Notes under the pieces: generated by a model | Databases searched by the model: none | What the model was told of the DNA's origin: nothing | What the model saw: the letters and a program-made list of their open reading frames with translations, nothing else | Origin: Hanleya hanleyi | Taxonomy: Eukaryota > Mollusca > Polyplacophora > Lepidopleurida > Hanleyidae | Direction: 5' to 3' | Length of the DNA: 64,000 nt | NCBI GenBank assembly: GCA_036873755.1 | Contig: JAVTVY010020335.1 | Location: forward strand, 18,241-82,240 | Part shown: positions 25,301 through 34,561 of the stretch, one piece after another | Layout of the letters: every line of letters begins with the position of its first letter | Numbering within the stretch: the first letter of the stretch is position 1 | Position numbers and translations under genes: made by a program

Positions 25301-26370
25301 TTACGCCGCCCAATCTGACTCCAATAAAGTATTTTGTGCCCGAGAAATACTCCTACTTTGACTTTTCCACGTTGGAAAATTCCATATTCAGCGCGAGTCA
25401 CATTATTATCCCTTGAGACTTTAAGTGGTCTGGGTCATTTTTAGCTGAAGAAAGTTTATAAACTTCAGAGTGTAATGGCTGCTGTTTTCCACATGTAACT
25501 ATTTCAATCGGCTACAGAGATAAGTAAAGTAAATTTTAAAGTACAAAATCTGTGATATGGGGATCTAATTTTGGTTAATAAGCGAACTTAGTGCTGGAAA
25601 ATTTCTACGTTTAGCAACAATTCTGATTTAATTCTATACCTGTAGATTGAAGGGTTAGGATTAGGGTTAGGGTTAGGGGAACCCTAACCCTAACCCTAAC
25701 CCTAACATTACAAATGTCCGAGGAGTGACAACATTACATAAAGTGTTATATTTATAACACTCTCAGAAAGTGTTGAAAAATGTTCTATATCCAACAGTAC
25801 AGTGCTGTATATCAGGAGCAATACAACACTTCACAATGCTGAATTTAACACATGTAAAATGTTATATTGCTCCTGATACTTCATTATAATGTTGGATATA
25901 AAACTTTTTGTAACACTTCCTGAAAAAAAAAACACTTACTGATAAAATCATTCGTGTTTTCGCGGAACAATTTGCGAAAGAATGTGATATTAGAAGACAT
26001 GGGAATAGGGTAGAATAATATCCGGGATTCAAATCTCGATCCTCCTATCGTGGAAATCGTCTTTCGATATTGATACTGTATATGCCTACGTTAGAGACTC
26101 AGTCATCAAAGCTTCTGTGCTGTCGGTCCTTCACTTTATGAGAGTGGAATTAAAAAGGAATACACGTGAATGGGCAGATCTGTCATAATATTATGAATTT
26201 AATCATGAGACCATAGAACTTACCTTACAGTGAAGGATTGCCACCATCACCAGTATATTCCCCAAGGTTCCCACGACGCTACACGCACCGAGAATGATCA
26301 GATACGGGTAAGCCAAGCCAGGGTTAGACCGAATCAGTGCTTCGTAGCCTGTGATGTTGGACGAATTCAT
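15596..26370 (-). CDS. GPCR gene 1, melatonin-receptor-like class A receptor (3 exons)
   Basis: Predicted seven-transmembrane receptor of 338 aa, encoded by exons 26370-26224, 18228-18138 and 16374-15596. Introns are in phase 0 and phase 1, with GT-AG borders at every junction. It would sit in the plasma membrane and signal through G proteins; the ligand is unknown. Evidence: N-terminal NSSN and NIT glycosylation sites; TM1 with GTLGNILV; TM2 with NLAIAD; the TM3 cysteine (RRFCQF) and ECL2 cysteine (LETCLYD) that normally form the disulphide; NRY replacing DRY at the end of TM3; CWIPY in TM6; NWFIY in TM7; then an FRSAY helix-8 start. NRY, and an intron in the first intracellular loop, are features I know from melatonin receptors. 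It could also belong to the related orphan/moody/GPR84-like group. The frame is intact. The paralogue lies at 37669-41404. The start is the ATG conserved in both genes. Confidence 0.88.
16375..17600. other. GPCR gene 1 intron 2, proximal part
   Basis: No repeat of note and no exon. Together with 17604-18137 it makes a 1763-bp intron. The equivalent intron of gene 2 is only 330 bp; a MITE insertion explains part of the difference. Confidence 0.7.
17604..17953. mobile_element. Harbinger-like MITE with TTA target duplication, in GPCR 1 intron 2
   Basis: A 350-bp element. The left end GGGAGCATGTCAAAATTTGG is mirrored at the right end, ending ...TTTGACATGCTCCC. Both sides are flanked by TTA (17601-17603 and 17954-17956). 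A 3-bp TWA duplication with GGG tips is the usual PIF/Harbinger pattern. The interior is rich in alternating GGACC/GGTCC motifs (for example 'gaacgcggtcca') that extend the fold-back. No transposase; the several overlapping ORFs are artefacts. Confidence 0.82.
18138..18228 (-). CDS. GPCR gene 1, exon 2 (ICL1 and TM2)
   Basis: Ninety-one bases with an upstream CTTTGCAG acceptor and a downstream G|GTAAGAG donor. It encodes KLRTTGNIFILNLAIADFF to DPLTII. The TM2 signature N-LAIAD is present. The KLR-TTGNIF start parallels the KKLRNAGNIF stretch I recall from melatonin receptors. It ends in phase 1 and joins AT of exon 3 to make Asp. Confidence 0.9.
18610..18942. mobile_element. TIR element in GPCR 1 intron 1
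   Basis: Inverted repeats of about 70 bp begin TCTGCGGTTCATAGTCACAG at the left and end with TCAACCGCAGA at the right, both containing the ggcgacgtgtatggatct block. Total length is about 333 bp and there is no ORF. I could not define the target duplication (flanks tttgtat / cattatt). Non-autonomous DNA element. Confidence 0.75.
19305..19706. mobile_element. Fold-back element FB5 with mirror-image 20-bp minisatellite
   Basis: The left tip TACGGAGCCGTAAAAGGGAC and its complement at the right end delimit 402 bp. Perfect 6-bp duplications AGATTG lie just outside (19299-19304 and 19707-19712). The element interrupts a tandem-repeat copy that becomes continuous if it is removed. The left arm repeats TTATTAACTGCGACCCGCAC. 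From about 19446 the same unit runs in reverse as GTCGCAGTTAATAAGTGCGG to the right tip. No coding capacity. Confidence 0.9.
19740..20160 (-). repeat. Inverted copy of the 3810-4180 repeat
   Basis: It shares, in reverse orientation, the 'cgaatcaccaaaa', 'tttaggatttacctgg' and 'ataccgacatgccaattcaa' blocks with 4040-4160, and a cagtgta...tcgat...acactggc block with 3810-3860. Dispersed element of unknown class with no ORF. Confidence 0.6.
20761..21230. other. GPCR 1 intron 1, nothing recognised
   Basis: Intronic sequence without an identified repeat or exon. Confidence 0.4.
21233..21621. mobile_element. TIR element in GPCR 1 intron 1
   Basis: The left arm (21233-21291, beginning 'gcatcttcattttatcaagc') is complementary to the right arm (21567-21621), giving a 389-bp fold-back. 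The outer flanks ('atgacccaaccac' at left, 'ggagcatgcgctgtgggg' at 21666) recur around 27073 and 27452. The repeat is therefore probably longer and present twice, the second copy with the centre deleted. No ORF. Confidence 0.6.
22390..22700. repeat. AT-rich repeats related to the adjacent satellite
   Basis: The phrase 'atattgtataattagcacaa' plus 'tgctaaatattcaatatttc' recurs three times. The 'tgctaaatattgaatatat' core is the same as in the satellite at 23164-24690, so this may be a diverged ancestor or edge of that array. Confidence 0.6.
22956..23160 (+). repeat. Repeat A, copy 2 (5' part), in GPCR 1 intron 1
   Basis: It starts 'aaccctatctggcttgggct', includes a G13-type run near 22992, then 'gaaacttaccacactatacc', and ends just after the paired TGACGTCA sites (23137-23144 and 23148-23155). 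It stops where the satellite begins at about 23161. The inverted copy at 48940-49465 has the same leading section, which shows the true extent of the family. Confidence 0.8.
23164..24690 (+). repeat. 86-bp satellite with higher-order structure in GPCR 1 intron 1
   Basis: About 17 monomers of roughly 86-87 bp. Each contains 'gtgctaaatattgaatatat', a variable middle, 'gcgaatctcttctaattata' and 'gatattat'. The middles fall into five types: A cagacgccagcta; B cagacgccagatagata; C cagacgtcaccta; D cgacacggtgtta; E cgaaaagggtcttg. The order is A B A A B C D E A B C D E A B C D, so the array has been amplified as a five-monomer unit of about 432 bp. It is non-coding and expands the receptor's first intron. 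Confidence 0.9.
24691..25650. other. GPCR 1 intron 1, no exon recognised
   Basis: Unique-looking sequence; short ORFs on both strands without domains. Nothing else noted. Confidence 0.4.
25653..25707. repeat. Palindromic telomere-type repeat
   Basis: Several TTAGGG units run directly into CCCTAA units (...ttagggttaggggaaccctaaccctaa...), forming a head-to-head interstitial telomeric hairpin in GPCR 1 intron 1. Confidence 0.92.
25763..25925. mobile_element. Inverted-repeat hairpin beside the telomeric tract
   Basis: Arms of about 60-65 bp ('tcagaaagtgttgaaaaatg' ... 'tatcaggagcaatacaac') pair with 25861-25922. The sequence looks like a small TIR element with no ORF. It may form one unit with the adjacent telomeric palindrome. 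No clear target duplication. Confidence 0.6.
25960..26223 (-). other. Conserved intron 1 segment shared with GPCR gene 2
   Basis: This stretch beside exon 1 ('acaatttgcgaaagaatgtg', 'attcaaatctcgat') aligns with 40998-41254 in gene 2. Homology in non-coding DNA shows the genes were copied as a genomic block, not by retroposition. I cannot tell whether it is under constraint or just recent. Confidence 0.7.
26224..26370 (-). CDS. GPCR gene 1, exon 1 (N-terminus and TM1)
   Basis: Forty-nine codons from ATG at 26370, ending with Lys AAG followed by GTAAGT. They encode an N-glycosylatable N-terminus (MNSSNIT) and TM1 (LAYPYLIILGACSVVGTLGN...). The frame upstream is open for about 20 codons before a stop but has no ATG, which supports this start. 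It was found by homology to the exon at 41261-41404, because it is too short to stand out as an ORF. Confidence 0.88.
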
Positions 26371-27060
26371 TAGTGCGGTGAGATGATAATACGATTCGAA
26401 GAAATGTGTATATACATTAAAATTGTTGGCAAATTACATTCTAATATTACAAAAATCCAAATCTTAACTGGCTGACGGTATTTTCTGTCAAGCAAGAAAC
26501 CAACATGTCTGTTCCGTCGGGCGCTCTATTAAAACCCCGCAAATGCCAGATGCAGCTGAACGGTAAGGTTCACTACAGTATTGAATCTCAACCGTCCGTG
26601 GATTTTTTTTGAATATATCTATATTATTGCATATCCACGTTGTCATATGTACTTAACCACTGTACCTTTATTTTTTGACGAAAGTTAAGTTAGTTGAAGG
26701 ACAAGTCGATAAAATCGCTCTGCTGTGAGCAGGTCGTGCAACTCAAGTTTTTATTTAATCGATGATAACTTATCTAGGATATAACCCATTAAAGGGATAT
26801 ATTTATACAGGTTAAGGAGTCTGGATCTATATCCATGTCCGTGACCGAATTCGATACAGATGATGAATTTAATGCAGTGTAACTATATTTCTAGTGTTTG
26901 GCCCATCATAAATAAGCAGATCAGGGGTTTTTTCGCGGATGATCTTCTGGTGACTTTTTTTCTAGTCCTGTTGTCAAATTCCACCTATAATGAAATTGGA
27001 AATGTAACTCTAGTCAGGAATATTATCTCCCCTTTTACGATCGGAGGCATATAAATGTAC
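26371..27060. other. Upstream of GPCR gene 1, no gene recognised
   Basis: Expected promoter or 5' UTR region of the receptor. I see no convincing TATA box or start signal, and no other exon. Confidence 0.4.
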
Positions 27061-27069
27061 TTTCGGTAA

Positions 27070-27490
27070 GTAATGACCCAACCACCTCGCTGGGGGTCTA
27101 ATAACACCCCAGCCACCAGTCAGATCTTTGGACCGGATTCGGGGCCTTCGCGCACATCGCCGGAAGTGACATCATATATAGTAAAATAGATGTTTACCGA
27201 ACATTTCGATTACTTTTCAAATCTGCATAATACATCTGTTGACCTAGCGTTAAAAAGAATTATCTGAAGATAATTTTCCCTGTTTATCTGGACAGAGCAT
27301 ATGAAAAGTAGTTCGCTCATGTGCAACACTGAAGGAGTTGTTCGGCCGGATTCAAACGGAACCGTGCGTTCGTTGGTTTTCCCCTATACGTCATAGCAAC
27401 GTAGTGAAGGTCAACTTCCGCTATTGGAGGCAGGGATGGAAAATGAGCCTGCGAAATGGAGCATGCGCTGTGGGGAGGATAGTAATGACC
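27070..27490 (+). repeat. Second copy of the repeat around 21215-21700
   Basis: It shares 'atgacccaaccacctcgctg' at the left and 'gaaatggagcatgcgctgtggggagg' type sequence at the right with the earlier copy, but the middle differs. Degraded TIR element; no ORF. Confidence 0.5.
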
Positions 27491-27789
27491 TCGGTTTCAC
27501 TTTTACCAAAGGTCCCTGCAATTATTTCAATTATAGACTGAGAAACTATTCCGGATTATTTGTTTGAAAAACTATTTTATTGTGTGAAATAGCTGTCGCC
27601 AGTTAAACATATAATCGAAAGTTCTTGTATACATTTTAATTTTAATATTCCAGAGTAATTGAATAGTTAATTATTTAAACTAATTACGAGAGCCTTTGGT
27701 ACTAACCGAAAATTCTCTGCCCCACTGCGCCCCTAGTGGTACAAGGGGGATAAAACCTTTTTTGAATAAGGCCATATCCGCGAGCTGTA

Positions 27790-28760
27790 ATTAACGGGTT
27801 CCAATTGTATCAATTATATTGGATCTTTTGGGGTCCGTTTCGGCGAATCGACGCAGTTTCGGACTTTAGGACCCATCGATCATATCAAATAAACTACAAA
27901 CAGGCATTTCCACAAAATCTGTTACTTGAAAATCCGACAAATTTGATTCGTCGATGGCGGCCATATGTATTCAAGGCTCAATACCATGAGGGACATCGAT
28001 CCCTCAGCGATTCCTCCAGAGAAGATCTTGAAAGAACTTTTGGAAAACTAGGTCAAACCAAAATAACTGACAAACGATTAATCAAGAAAAAAATGAACAC
28101 TGCTCGTTAATATATACCTCACACACTATTATTTTGCGAAATTTTGTTCCATTTGCACAACTTCTAAATTCGGGCCCTTTTAGACGAATCTTGCCGGCGT
28201 TGATTGCGTTGATTCTGTACAGCGTCATGTCAATTAACATACGTATAGGCGTTTTCGCCATAAAAAAGCCGTTGCTTGAAAATCAGACGATTTTGATTGG
28301 TCGATGACGGCCATTTTTTTTAGCGAAACAATTTCCCATGATAAACATTTAGAGACCTCAACCCTTTGATCATGTATGCCAAGTATAACGTTGACGGGTT
28401 CATCGGTTCCGGAGGAGAACATCTTAAAGTATTTTGCGAAAACTATGTCAAACCAATTCAATAAGGCCGCCAAACCGATCGATCAATTAAAAAATTAAAC
28501 CTAGTCCGTTAATCTACACATCATGCACTACAGTGGTGTGCAATTCGGTTTCATTTGGGGGAAATTTTTATTCGTATCCAACGCGCCTTTTTGGGGTCCA
28601 TTCGAACAAATCGGTGCAATTTCTGATCTTGGGATTCAATCGTTCTTCATGTCGAATATACATATAGCCACGGTTCACTTATCGGTTCAACGGTTCCTTT
28701 GGCGAAGACATTTGAAGGTTTTCGCATAAATCTAGGATGGCCGCCGGAGATTTTGACTAA
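27790..28760 (+). repeat. Degenerate tandem repeat of about 350 bp
   Basis: Three diverged copies, each with a 'tttggggtcc(g/a)ttcg..gaatcg' type beginning and a 'cttgaaaatc-gac-attttgattgg tcgatg(a/g)cggcca' block (27930, 28275 and 28735 regions). Overlapping ORFs of up to 101 aa are not convincing genes. Confidence 0.55.
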
Positions 28761-29159
28761 TCGGCTTCATTGCTTTGCATCGCATCTCATAATATCAACT
28801 GATATTCCCATAGTGTTTCCATGGTCAACCCTCCAGGTTTCAGGAACTTTCAGGCATCTGTCTCTGAAATAGGGTTTCACATTAGGTTTGGCTATATTTT
28901 CCAATGTGCGTGAAGATGAAATTCACGAAACGAAAACCACGACACGGCGCATGGATGAAAATGTATCAAACTCCAGCTGGGGTGACTGGCGTTTCTTGAG
29001 AGTTTTTATGGATCAATTAATGATAGGAAATAACATGCCATGGTGGTGAGCAAAATGTCGGCGTACTGACAAGAAATCGCATGACCCCACTGATTAATAT
29101 TCTAATTGCATTCTTTCCAAGACATGCCAAGGATCAAGGGTGATTTCTGTGATGTTCTG

Positions 29160-29632
29160 TGTGCCAGATACGCATTTGTGGATATATGTCTCGGAGCACT
29201 CTAAGAGTTCCGATGAACACTGTAAGAGTTCCGATGAACACTGTAAGAGTTCCGATGCAGACATATTGTGAGGAGAGGTTCAAGTAAAATAACTAATATT
29301 TTGGATATTAATGTATAATCCGAAAAATACTCAGAGAACGAATCCAATTTGACGGAAACGCTTGAAAGGCTTTCCCATGCCGATCACACCCCGCCTCACT
29401 CCAGGTCACATAAAGCTCTAGTCCCATTTTAATATAGTCACTAAACATCTGAGTCAATCAACCTGGGGATAGGGGCCGTATAAACACCGTGTACAGCAAG
29501 ATATCCTGATACACTGGAAAACGACCTGGACATTTATTTGGATGAAAGATTACTGGTCAGTGATACAGAGCTGGTGTTAAGAACATCACGACGTCTTGCG
29601 GGCATAAGTGAAAACTATTGACTACGGTGGCT
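29160..29632 (+). repeat. Repeat B segment interrupted by FB4
   Basis: The end of this segment ('aacatcacgacgtcttgcgg' ... 'aaaactattgac') matches 57295-57345, after which FB4 begins. The continuation 'tttgacgcttgcacaaac..aatatcggatatgtttcga' appears at 31183, on the far side of FB4. It also contains a direct triplication of 'actgtaagagttccgatg' (about 29200-29262). Confidence 0.65.
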
Positions 29633-29789
29633 TATTGGTGCCATATTATAAAACGTCTAATTTTCTATATGAAACGTCGTATTATCTGTAACGTTTTCAC
29701 TTTGGAAAGGGTAATCACACAGAAAATGCAGAATGAATCACAATGAAAATTAGAAAATCACACGAAAAATGCGAAATAACAATGAAAAT

Positions 29790-30031
29790 CATTTTCTCCG
29801 CGGTGAAAATATTTTCTCCGCGGTGAGAACATTTTCTCCGCGGTTGAAATATTTTCTCCGTGGTGGAAATAATTTTCTCCGGGGTGGAAATATACTCTCC
29901 GCGGTGGAAATATTTTCTCCGCGGCGGAAACATTTTCCCCGCGGTGGAAACATTTTCTCCGCGGTTGAAATATTTTCTCCGCGGCGGAAATAATTTTCTC
30001 CGCGGTGGAATTATTTTCTCCGCGGTGGAAA
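29790..30031. repeat. FB4 left minisatellite arm
   Basis: About 12 units of TTTTCTCCGCGGTGGAAAT (19-21 bp). It is the reverse complement of the right arm. Confidence 0.93.
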
Positions 30032-30116
30032 TACACATGACTTTCCTGAGCCTAGCACTTTTCTGGCCGGTAAACAAAATGGTGGATATTTGAAAGTGAG
30101 GCTTAGGAAAGTCACG

Positions 30117-30925
30117 TGTATTTCCGCCGCGGAGAAAATTATTTCCACCGCGGAGAAAATATTTCCACCGCGAAGAAAATTATTTCCACCGCGGAAAAAA
30201 GATTTCAACGGCGGAGAAAATATTTCCACCGCAGAGAAAATATTTGAACCGCGGAGAAAATATTTCCACCGCGGAGAAAATTATTTCCACCGCGGAGAAA
30301 ATATTTGAACCGCGGAGAAACTGTTTTCACCGCGGAGAAAATGTTTCAACCGCGGAGAAAATGTTTCATCCGCGGAGAAAATATTTCCATCGTGGAGAAA
30401 ATATTTCCATCGCGGAGAAAATATTTCCACGGCGGAGAAAATTATTTCCACAGAGGAGAAAATATTTTCACCGTGGAGAAAATATTTCCACCTCGGAGAA
30501 AATGTTTCCACAGCGGAGAAAATGTTTTCACCGCGGAGAAAATGTTTTCACCGCGGAGAAAATATTTCCACCGCGGAGAAAATTATTTCCACCGCGGAAG
30601 AAAGATTTCAATCGCGGAGAAAATATTTCCACCGCGGAAAAAATATTTGAACCCCGGAGAAAATATTTCCACCGCGGAGAAAATATTTGAACCGCGGAGA
30701 AAATTATTTCCACCGCGGAGAAAATATTTCAACCGCGGAGAAAATGTTTCAACCGCGTAGAAAATGTTTCAACCGCGGAGAAAAATTTTCCACCGTGGAT
30801 AAGATATTTCCCTCCCGGAGAAAATTATTTCCACCGCGGAGAAAATATTTCCACCGCGGAGAAAATGTTTTCACCGCGGAGAAAATATTTTCACCACGGA
30901 GAAAATACTCCCACCGCGTAGAAAA
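30117..30925. repeat. FB4 right minisatellite arm
   Basis: About 40 units of ATTTCCACCGCGGAGAAAAT (20 or 21 bp). Because the unit is not a multiple of three and contains no stop in any frame, long open frames (up to 151 aa, repeating STAEKIFPPRRKYFHRGEN) appear on both strands. I treat these as artefacts. Confidence 0.93.
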
Positions 30926-31409
30926 TGATTTTCATTGTGATTCCGCCTTTTCCGTCTGATTTTCTAATTTTCATTGTGATTCATTCTGCATTTTCTGTGT
31001 GATTGCCCTTTCCAAATTGAAAACGGTATCGTTACAGCAAGTCGGTTCTTGTCGATTTGCCGTGAACGTTCAAGAAATATGAAGATCAATTGATGAGAAA
31101 GTCGAAAACATACAGATAATACGACGTTTCATATAGAAAATTAAACGTTTTATAGTATGGCACTATCTGGCTAGAGATTGTCGGATTTGACGCTTGCACA
31201 AACTTGCAGAATATCGGATATGTTTCGATTTAGCCCATGTTTTTACTTACCAAAATCTGTCCATTTTAATTAGTCCTCGACTTTGGAGCTTGTCAAAAAT
31301 CAAAAGCACGGATTTTCTTTTTTGCAGTGTGTATACCAATTTGAACTCTACACTATGACTATCATTACTCCGTGATATCGATAATATGTCACGCTTGAAA
31401 TAACTTTGT

Positions 31410-31771
31410 GAGCGAGCGAGTGTGTGAAAGGGTTTAACGTCGCTTTCAACATTTTTTTCAGCTATATCACGACGAGGAATGGAAGGAAAGGCGAGGGGCG
31501 GGGTACCTATACTTTGTAACGGAGCAGATTTAATGCTGCCATTTTATAGTGCTGTCGCACTGAAATATCATGCGGTAGGCGGACATGACATCCCACTCAG
31601 TCACATTATACTGACACCGGGCGAACCAGTCCTTGTTCTATCCTCTTAATGCTGAGTGTAAGCGAGGAAGCAACAAGTTTTTCAAGTCTTTGGTATGACT
31701 CGCCCCGGGATTGAACCCAGTACCTACCGCTTACGAGCCGACACTCTAACCATTAGGTCACCGCAGTGCGG
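31410..31771 (-). mobile_element. Full-length tRNA-derived SINE with conserved core
   Basis: On the minus strand the head carries an A-box-like TGACCTAATGG (31760-31750) and a good B box GGTTCAATCCC (31717-31707). The body follows, then a core (CTTTCAACATTTTTTTCAGC / ATATCACGACG, about 31438-31485) and a short CTCGCTCAC tail at 31410. Near-perfect 14-bp target duplications TGAAAT(A/G)ACTTTGT flank it (31396-31409 and 31772-31785). It moves using LINE machinery supplied in trans. Confidence 0.88.
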
Positions 31772-31785
31772 TGAAATGACTTTGT

Positions 31786-33950
31786 AATTGTATAATATTC
31801 CACTGTAGTTGCCTCATGTATCGGTGATAGCAAGCGTCAGATCCGAGATTCAATATTCAGCGGTCTTCCACAAAAAAAATTTCCGCGTCAATAATCGAAA
31901 GTCCTAAATCGTGCGACAGTTAGCACCAATTCCAAATGTGTATGAAATAAAAATGATAAAAACAAAAAGCTGATTTTCTACAAGAGAGAAGCGACCAACA
32001 GTTTTCAATCATGTCAGCGAAAATCTTAAGTATACTGACCATCATTCTTTATCCAAATGAATTTTCAAGTCGTTCCCAGAGTATGTACCTGTATCTCAGT
32101 CACGCTTGGATTGTGATTATTGATTTTAACACCACGGAAGTGTAAAACACATGATATTCAAACGTTCCCTTGCCCCAGCTAGAGCGGAATTACTATTAAG
32201 ATGTTAAAATGTATTGGCGTTAATTAACTAATTACATGTAGTATGAATTGGGGTGAGAGTGCATTATAAAGAAAAAAATGGTTTTGAGATTGCATGACCC
32301 ACTGCGATGACTGATGGGTGTATTCCCCTCCCCTGTAAGCATGAAATAATTTCAGGAAGAACTCAGAAAACAGTGAGAATGAGGTGGAGAATGCTGTATG
32401 ATAATTAATATCCTTTTCATTTCTATAAATGACAATTTACATAGTCATTCTTGTAAAAGTTAATGCCCCTCTTCCAGACACATTTTCCACTTATGTTTCC
32501 CCCAGTCACGGACGGCTCGCGACGAACTCGGGCCTGGCGAGGAAGTCTCGCTCGTTCTCGGGCATTGTGGCGAGAGGAGTTATTGAGATTTTGGTCAGTC
32601 TGGCAATATCGGTTAAAATTTGGCGGGTAAATGGACTTTTTGCGTAAAGAGGCCAGATCAGGAGAAGGTAAAGTAAGATATGTGCGTTTTAACCATTTCT
32701 CGATCTGTTAAAAGGGAAGTTTATTCGATTTTCGAAGACAAGGGGATATAAATCCAGGGTTTTGTGAGCGTGATGAAGCGACGGCTTCGACTTGATTGTC
32801 CTCCCTTCTCCATTTATTCCCTATCTCGACCCTGCCCCCCCCCTCCTCCCATAATCAACCTAATTAACCAATTAACAAGGGTAACCAGCCCCTGTGGAAG
32901 CACATGTCAAGTGAAGTGACTGGCCACCTGCGTCGCAAGCGCTCATCCCACATGTGTGGGATGACATATCCCAGACGATGTTACCGTATGAGTTTAATAC
33001 TGCATTATATGGGAATCTAAATTCTCATTCTTTTGTTTATCACTCGAGTGTTATTTCGGGGATTAAACTGTCACACAGTGGTCTCTATCAACACAAAATT
33101 ATTTCATTGTTTCCTTCTCACCGTTTTGACAACAATAGCATATAATACTTCCTGCCTGAAAAACACGGAGAGATATATTTAGTTGTGGTAATTGGCATTC
33201 CAAATTATCTAGCCCCAGAACTCACTTTAGCTGTGAAAACTGACAACTGGCCTAGTGGATTTCTGGGAGCGAAAACGGAAACGTCGCACCTGTTTGTTTA
33301 CTTTCTTATTTGTTCTACTTTTTATGTGTTTTGTACTCTGTCCCAAATGGGATGCTCAGTACAATAAAGAATTTTATCTTATCATGCGCACAATTAATTT
33401 TCGGCGAAACCAATCTCGCATTCGTCTATTTCCGTATTGGCGGAAATTAGCCCAGTTGCTGAGTTCTGGAGATAGATTGCTATTATTCAACTAAACATAG
33501 AAATAGTTTTGTATAATTTGAATGAATTATGTTCGTTTGGTTAAAATTAACTTCATTTCACAATAAAATGCGATCGGATCGCTCGATTACCAAAGGCACT
33601 ATTTCGTAGCCGGCTCACTACTTGATCGCCTTACGCTCCCCACGGATGGGAAGTTGTGCGTTCTATGTGATAGGCTAGATTTCACCCATTCTCGTCTCGC
33701 GAGACTCCCTACTGCGAGAAAGAGTCTCACGCGTAAATGGGAGCCATCCCCCCCAAAATTTGGGGGGTGAGTAGGCGGCGTATGATTATCTGGCTTGTCA
33801 CTGACCTGCTGACTCCGCCGAGTTAGAAGCGAATTGCTAAACATAACGTGGGCTATATAATTGGGAAATGACTCTTTTCGTTTCGGAGCATATCAATCGC
33901 GAACAAATTATTGTCGGTATGTATACTTGGCCGTGAAAGCGAGTTATCTA
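31786..33950. other. No gene recognised
   Basis: Mixed sequence without a clear exon. C-rich run near 32836. Candidate ORFs at 32429-32647 and 33185-33494 lack recognisable domains. A small hairpin lies near 32939-32962 ('tcccacatgtgtggga'). Confidence 0.4.
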
Positions 33951-33954
33951 ATAC

Positions 33955-34115
33955 AGGAAGTAGTTCGCGGGTAGACACGGCTCGCTTTGAGAATGATGTC
34001 ATGCTGCCTCGCTTTGAGATTGGAGATTCAAAAATGTCACCAGTTTACATGAGAGTCGCTTTGGTCTCCCGCGGGTAGACACGGCTCTCTTTGAGAATGG
34101 ATTTCACCAATACGG
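33955..34115 (+). repeat. Short direct duplication
   Basis: The phrase 'cgcgggtagacacggctc' followed by '(g/t)ctttgagaatg' occurs at about 33969 and 34070, about 100 bp apart. A 'gcctcgctttgagattgg' variant lies between. Local tandem duplication. Confidence 0.65.
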
Positions 34116-34319
34116 AAATAGCCGAATGTGAGGTTGTTGGCATTCAATATCGTGTTGCTATGGTCATTTTTTGGTTATCTCCCTTGTTCGACTTCCTTGT
34201 TGATAATGTCTTTTGGCGTTGATACCACCCGAGAAACACGTTCCTCGTTGGAGGGTGCCCTCCTCCACTTCCATCCCACATGAAGGTCCGAATTAATCTC
34301 TTGCAGAAAATTAGCCTAT

Positions 34320-34560
34320 GTTTAGGTATACTCTAAATACTTTTAATTTGGTGCTAATGCTGTTATTATCATCCGTACGCATGGCACGATCATACGTAGA
34401 AACTTCTGCTAAGTGTTAAGTGAAACGTGAAATGCCCTTAGCAAGCTAAGATGGCTGTTATATGAATTAGGTCTTTGTTTTATGGACGCGGAAATTCTTT
34501 AATAGACGACGGCTGAATACCGATTGACAGACTATAGACATTTGTATATTGACGTTTAAT
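34320..34560 (+). repeat. Repeat B (3' part), host of the 87-bp element
   Basis: The 'tttggtgctaatgctgttat' and 'atggacgcggaaattcttta' blocks match 58645-58745, 57405-57500 and 61935-61990. The mini-element at 34367-34453 splits the copy. Confidence 0.7.
34367..34453. mobile_element. 87-bp mini-element, copy 2
   Basis: Nearly identical to 9085-9169. It is inserted in repeat B between perfect 8-bp duplications GCTGTTAT (34359-34366 and 34454-34461). The uninterrupted host sequence ('gctgttatatgaattatg' type) exists elsewhere in the window, so insertion boundaries are well defined. Confidence 0.82.
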
Positions 34561-34561
34561 G

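Larger units (their letters stand above)
29633..31177. mobile_element. Fold-back element FB4 with giant mirror-image minisatellite arms
   Basis: The left tip TACGGTGGCTTATTGGTGCC begins a subterminal stretch ('aaaacgtctaattttctata') that is mirrored near the right end at about 31100-31160 ('atagaaaattaaacgtttta'). The outermost right tip is degraded (ATGGCACTATCTGG in place of a perfect mirror), probably by a deletion that also removed some host repeat. Between the tips, a 20-bp unit faces inward on both sides of a short unique centre (30032-30116). The total is about 1.5 kb and no transposase is encoded. Confidence 0.85.

Noticed and set aside
29715..30959. Several 60-151 aa open frames on both strands encoding STAEKIF/PPRRKYF/FHRGEN repeats
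   Set aside because: All derive from a stop-free 20-bp minisatellite read in every frame; there is no start context or conserved domain.
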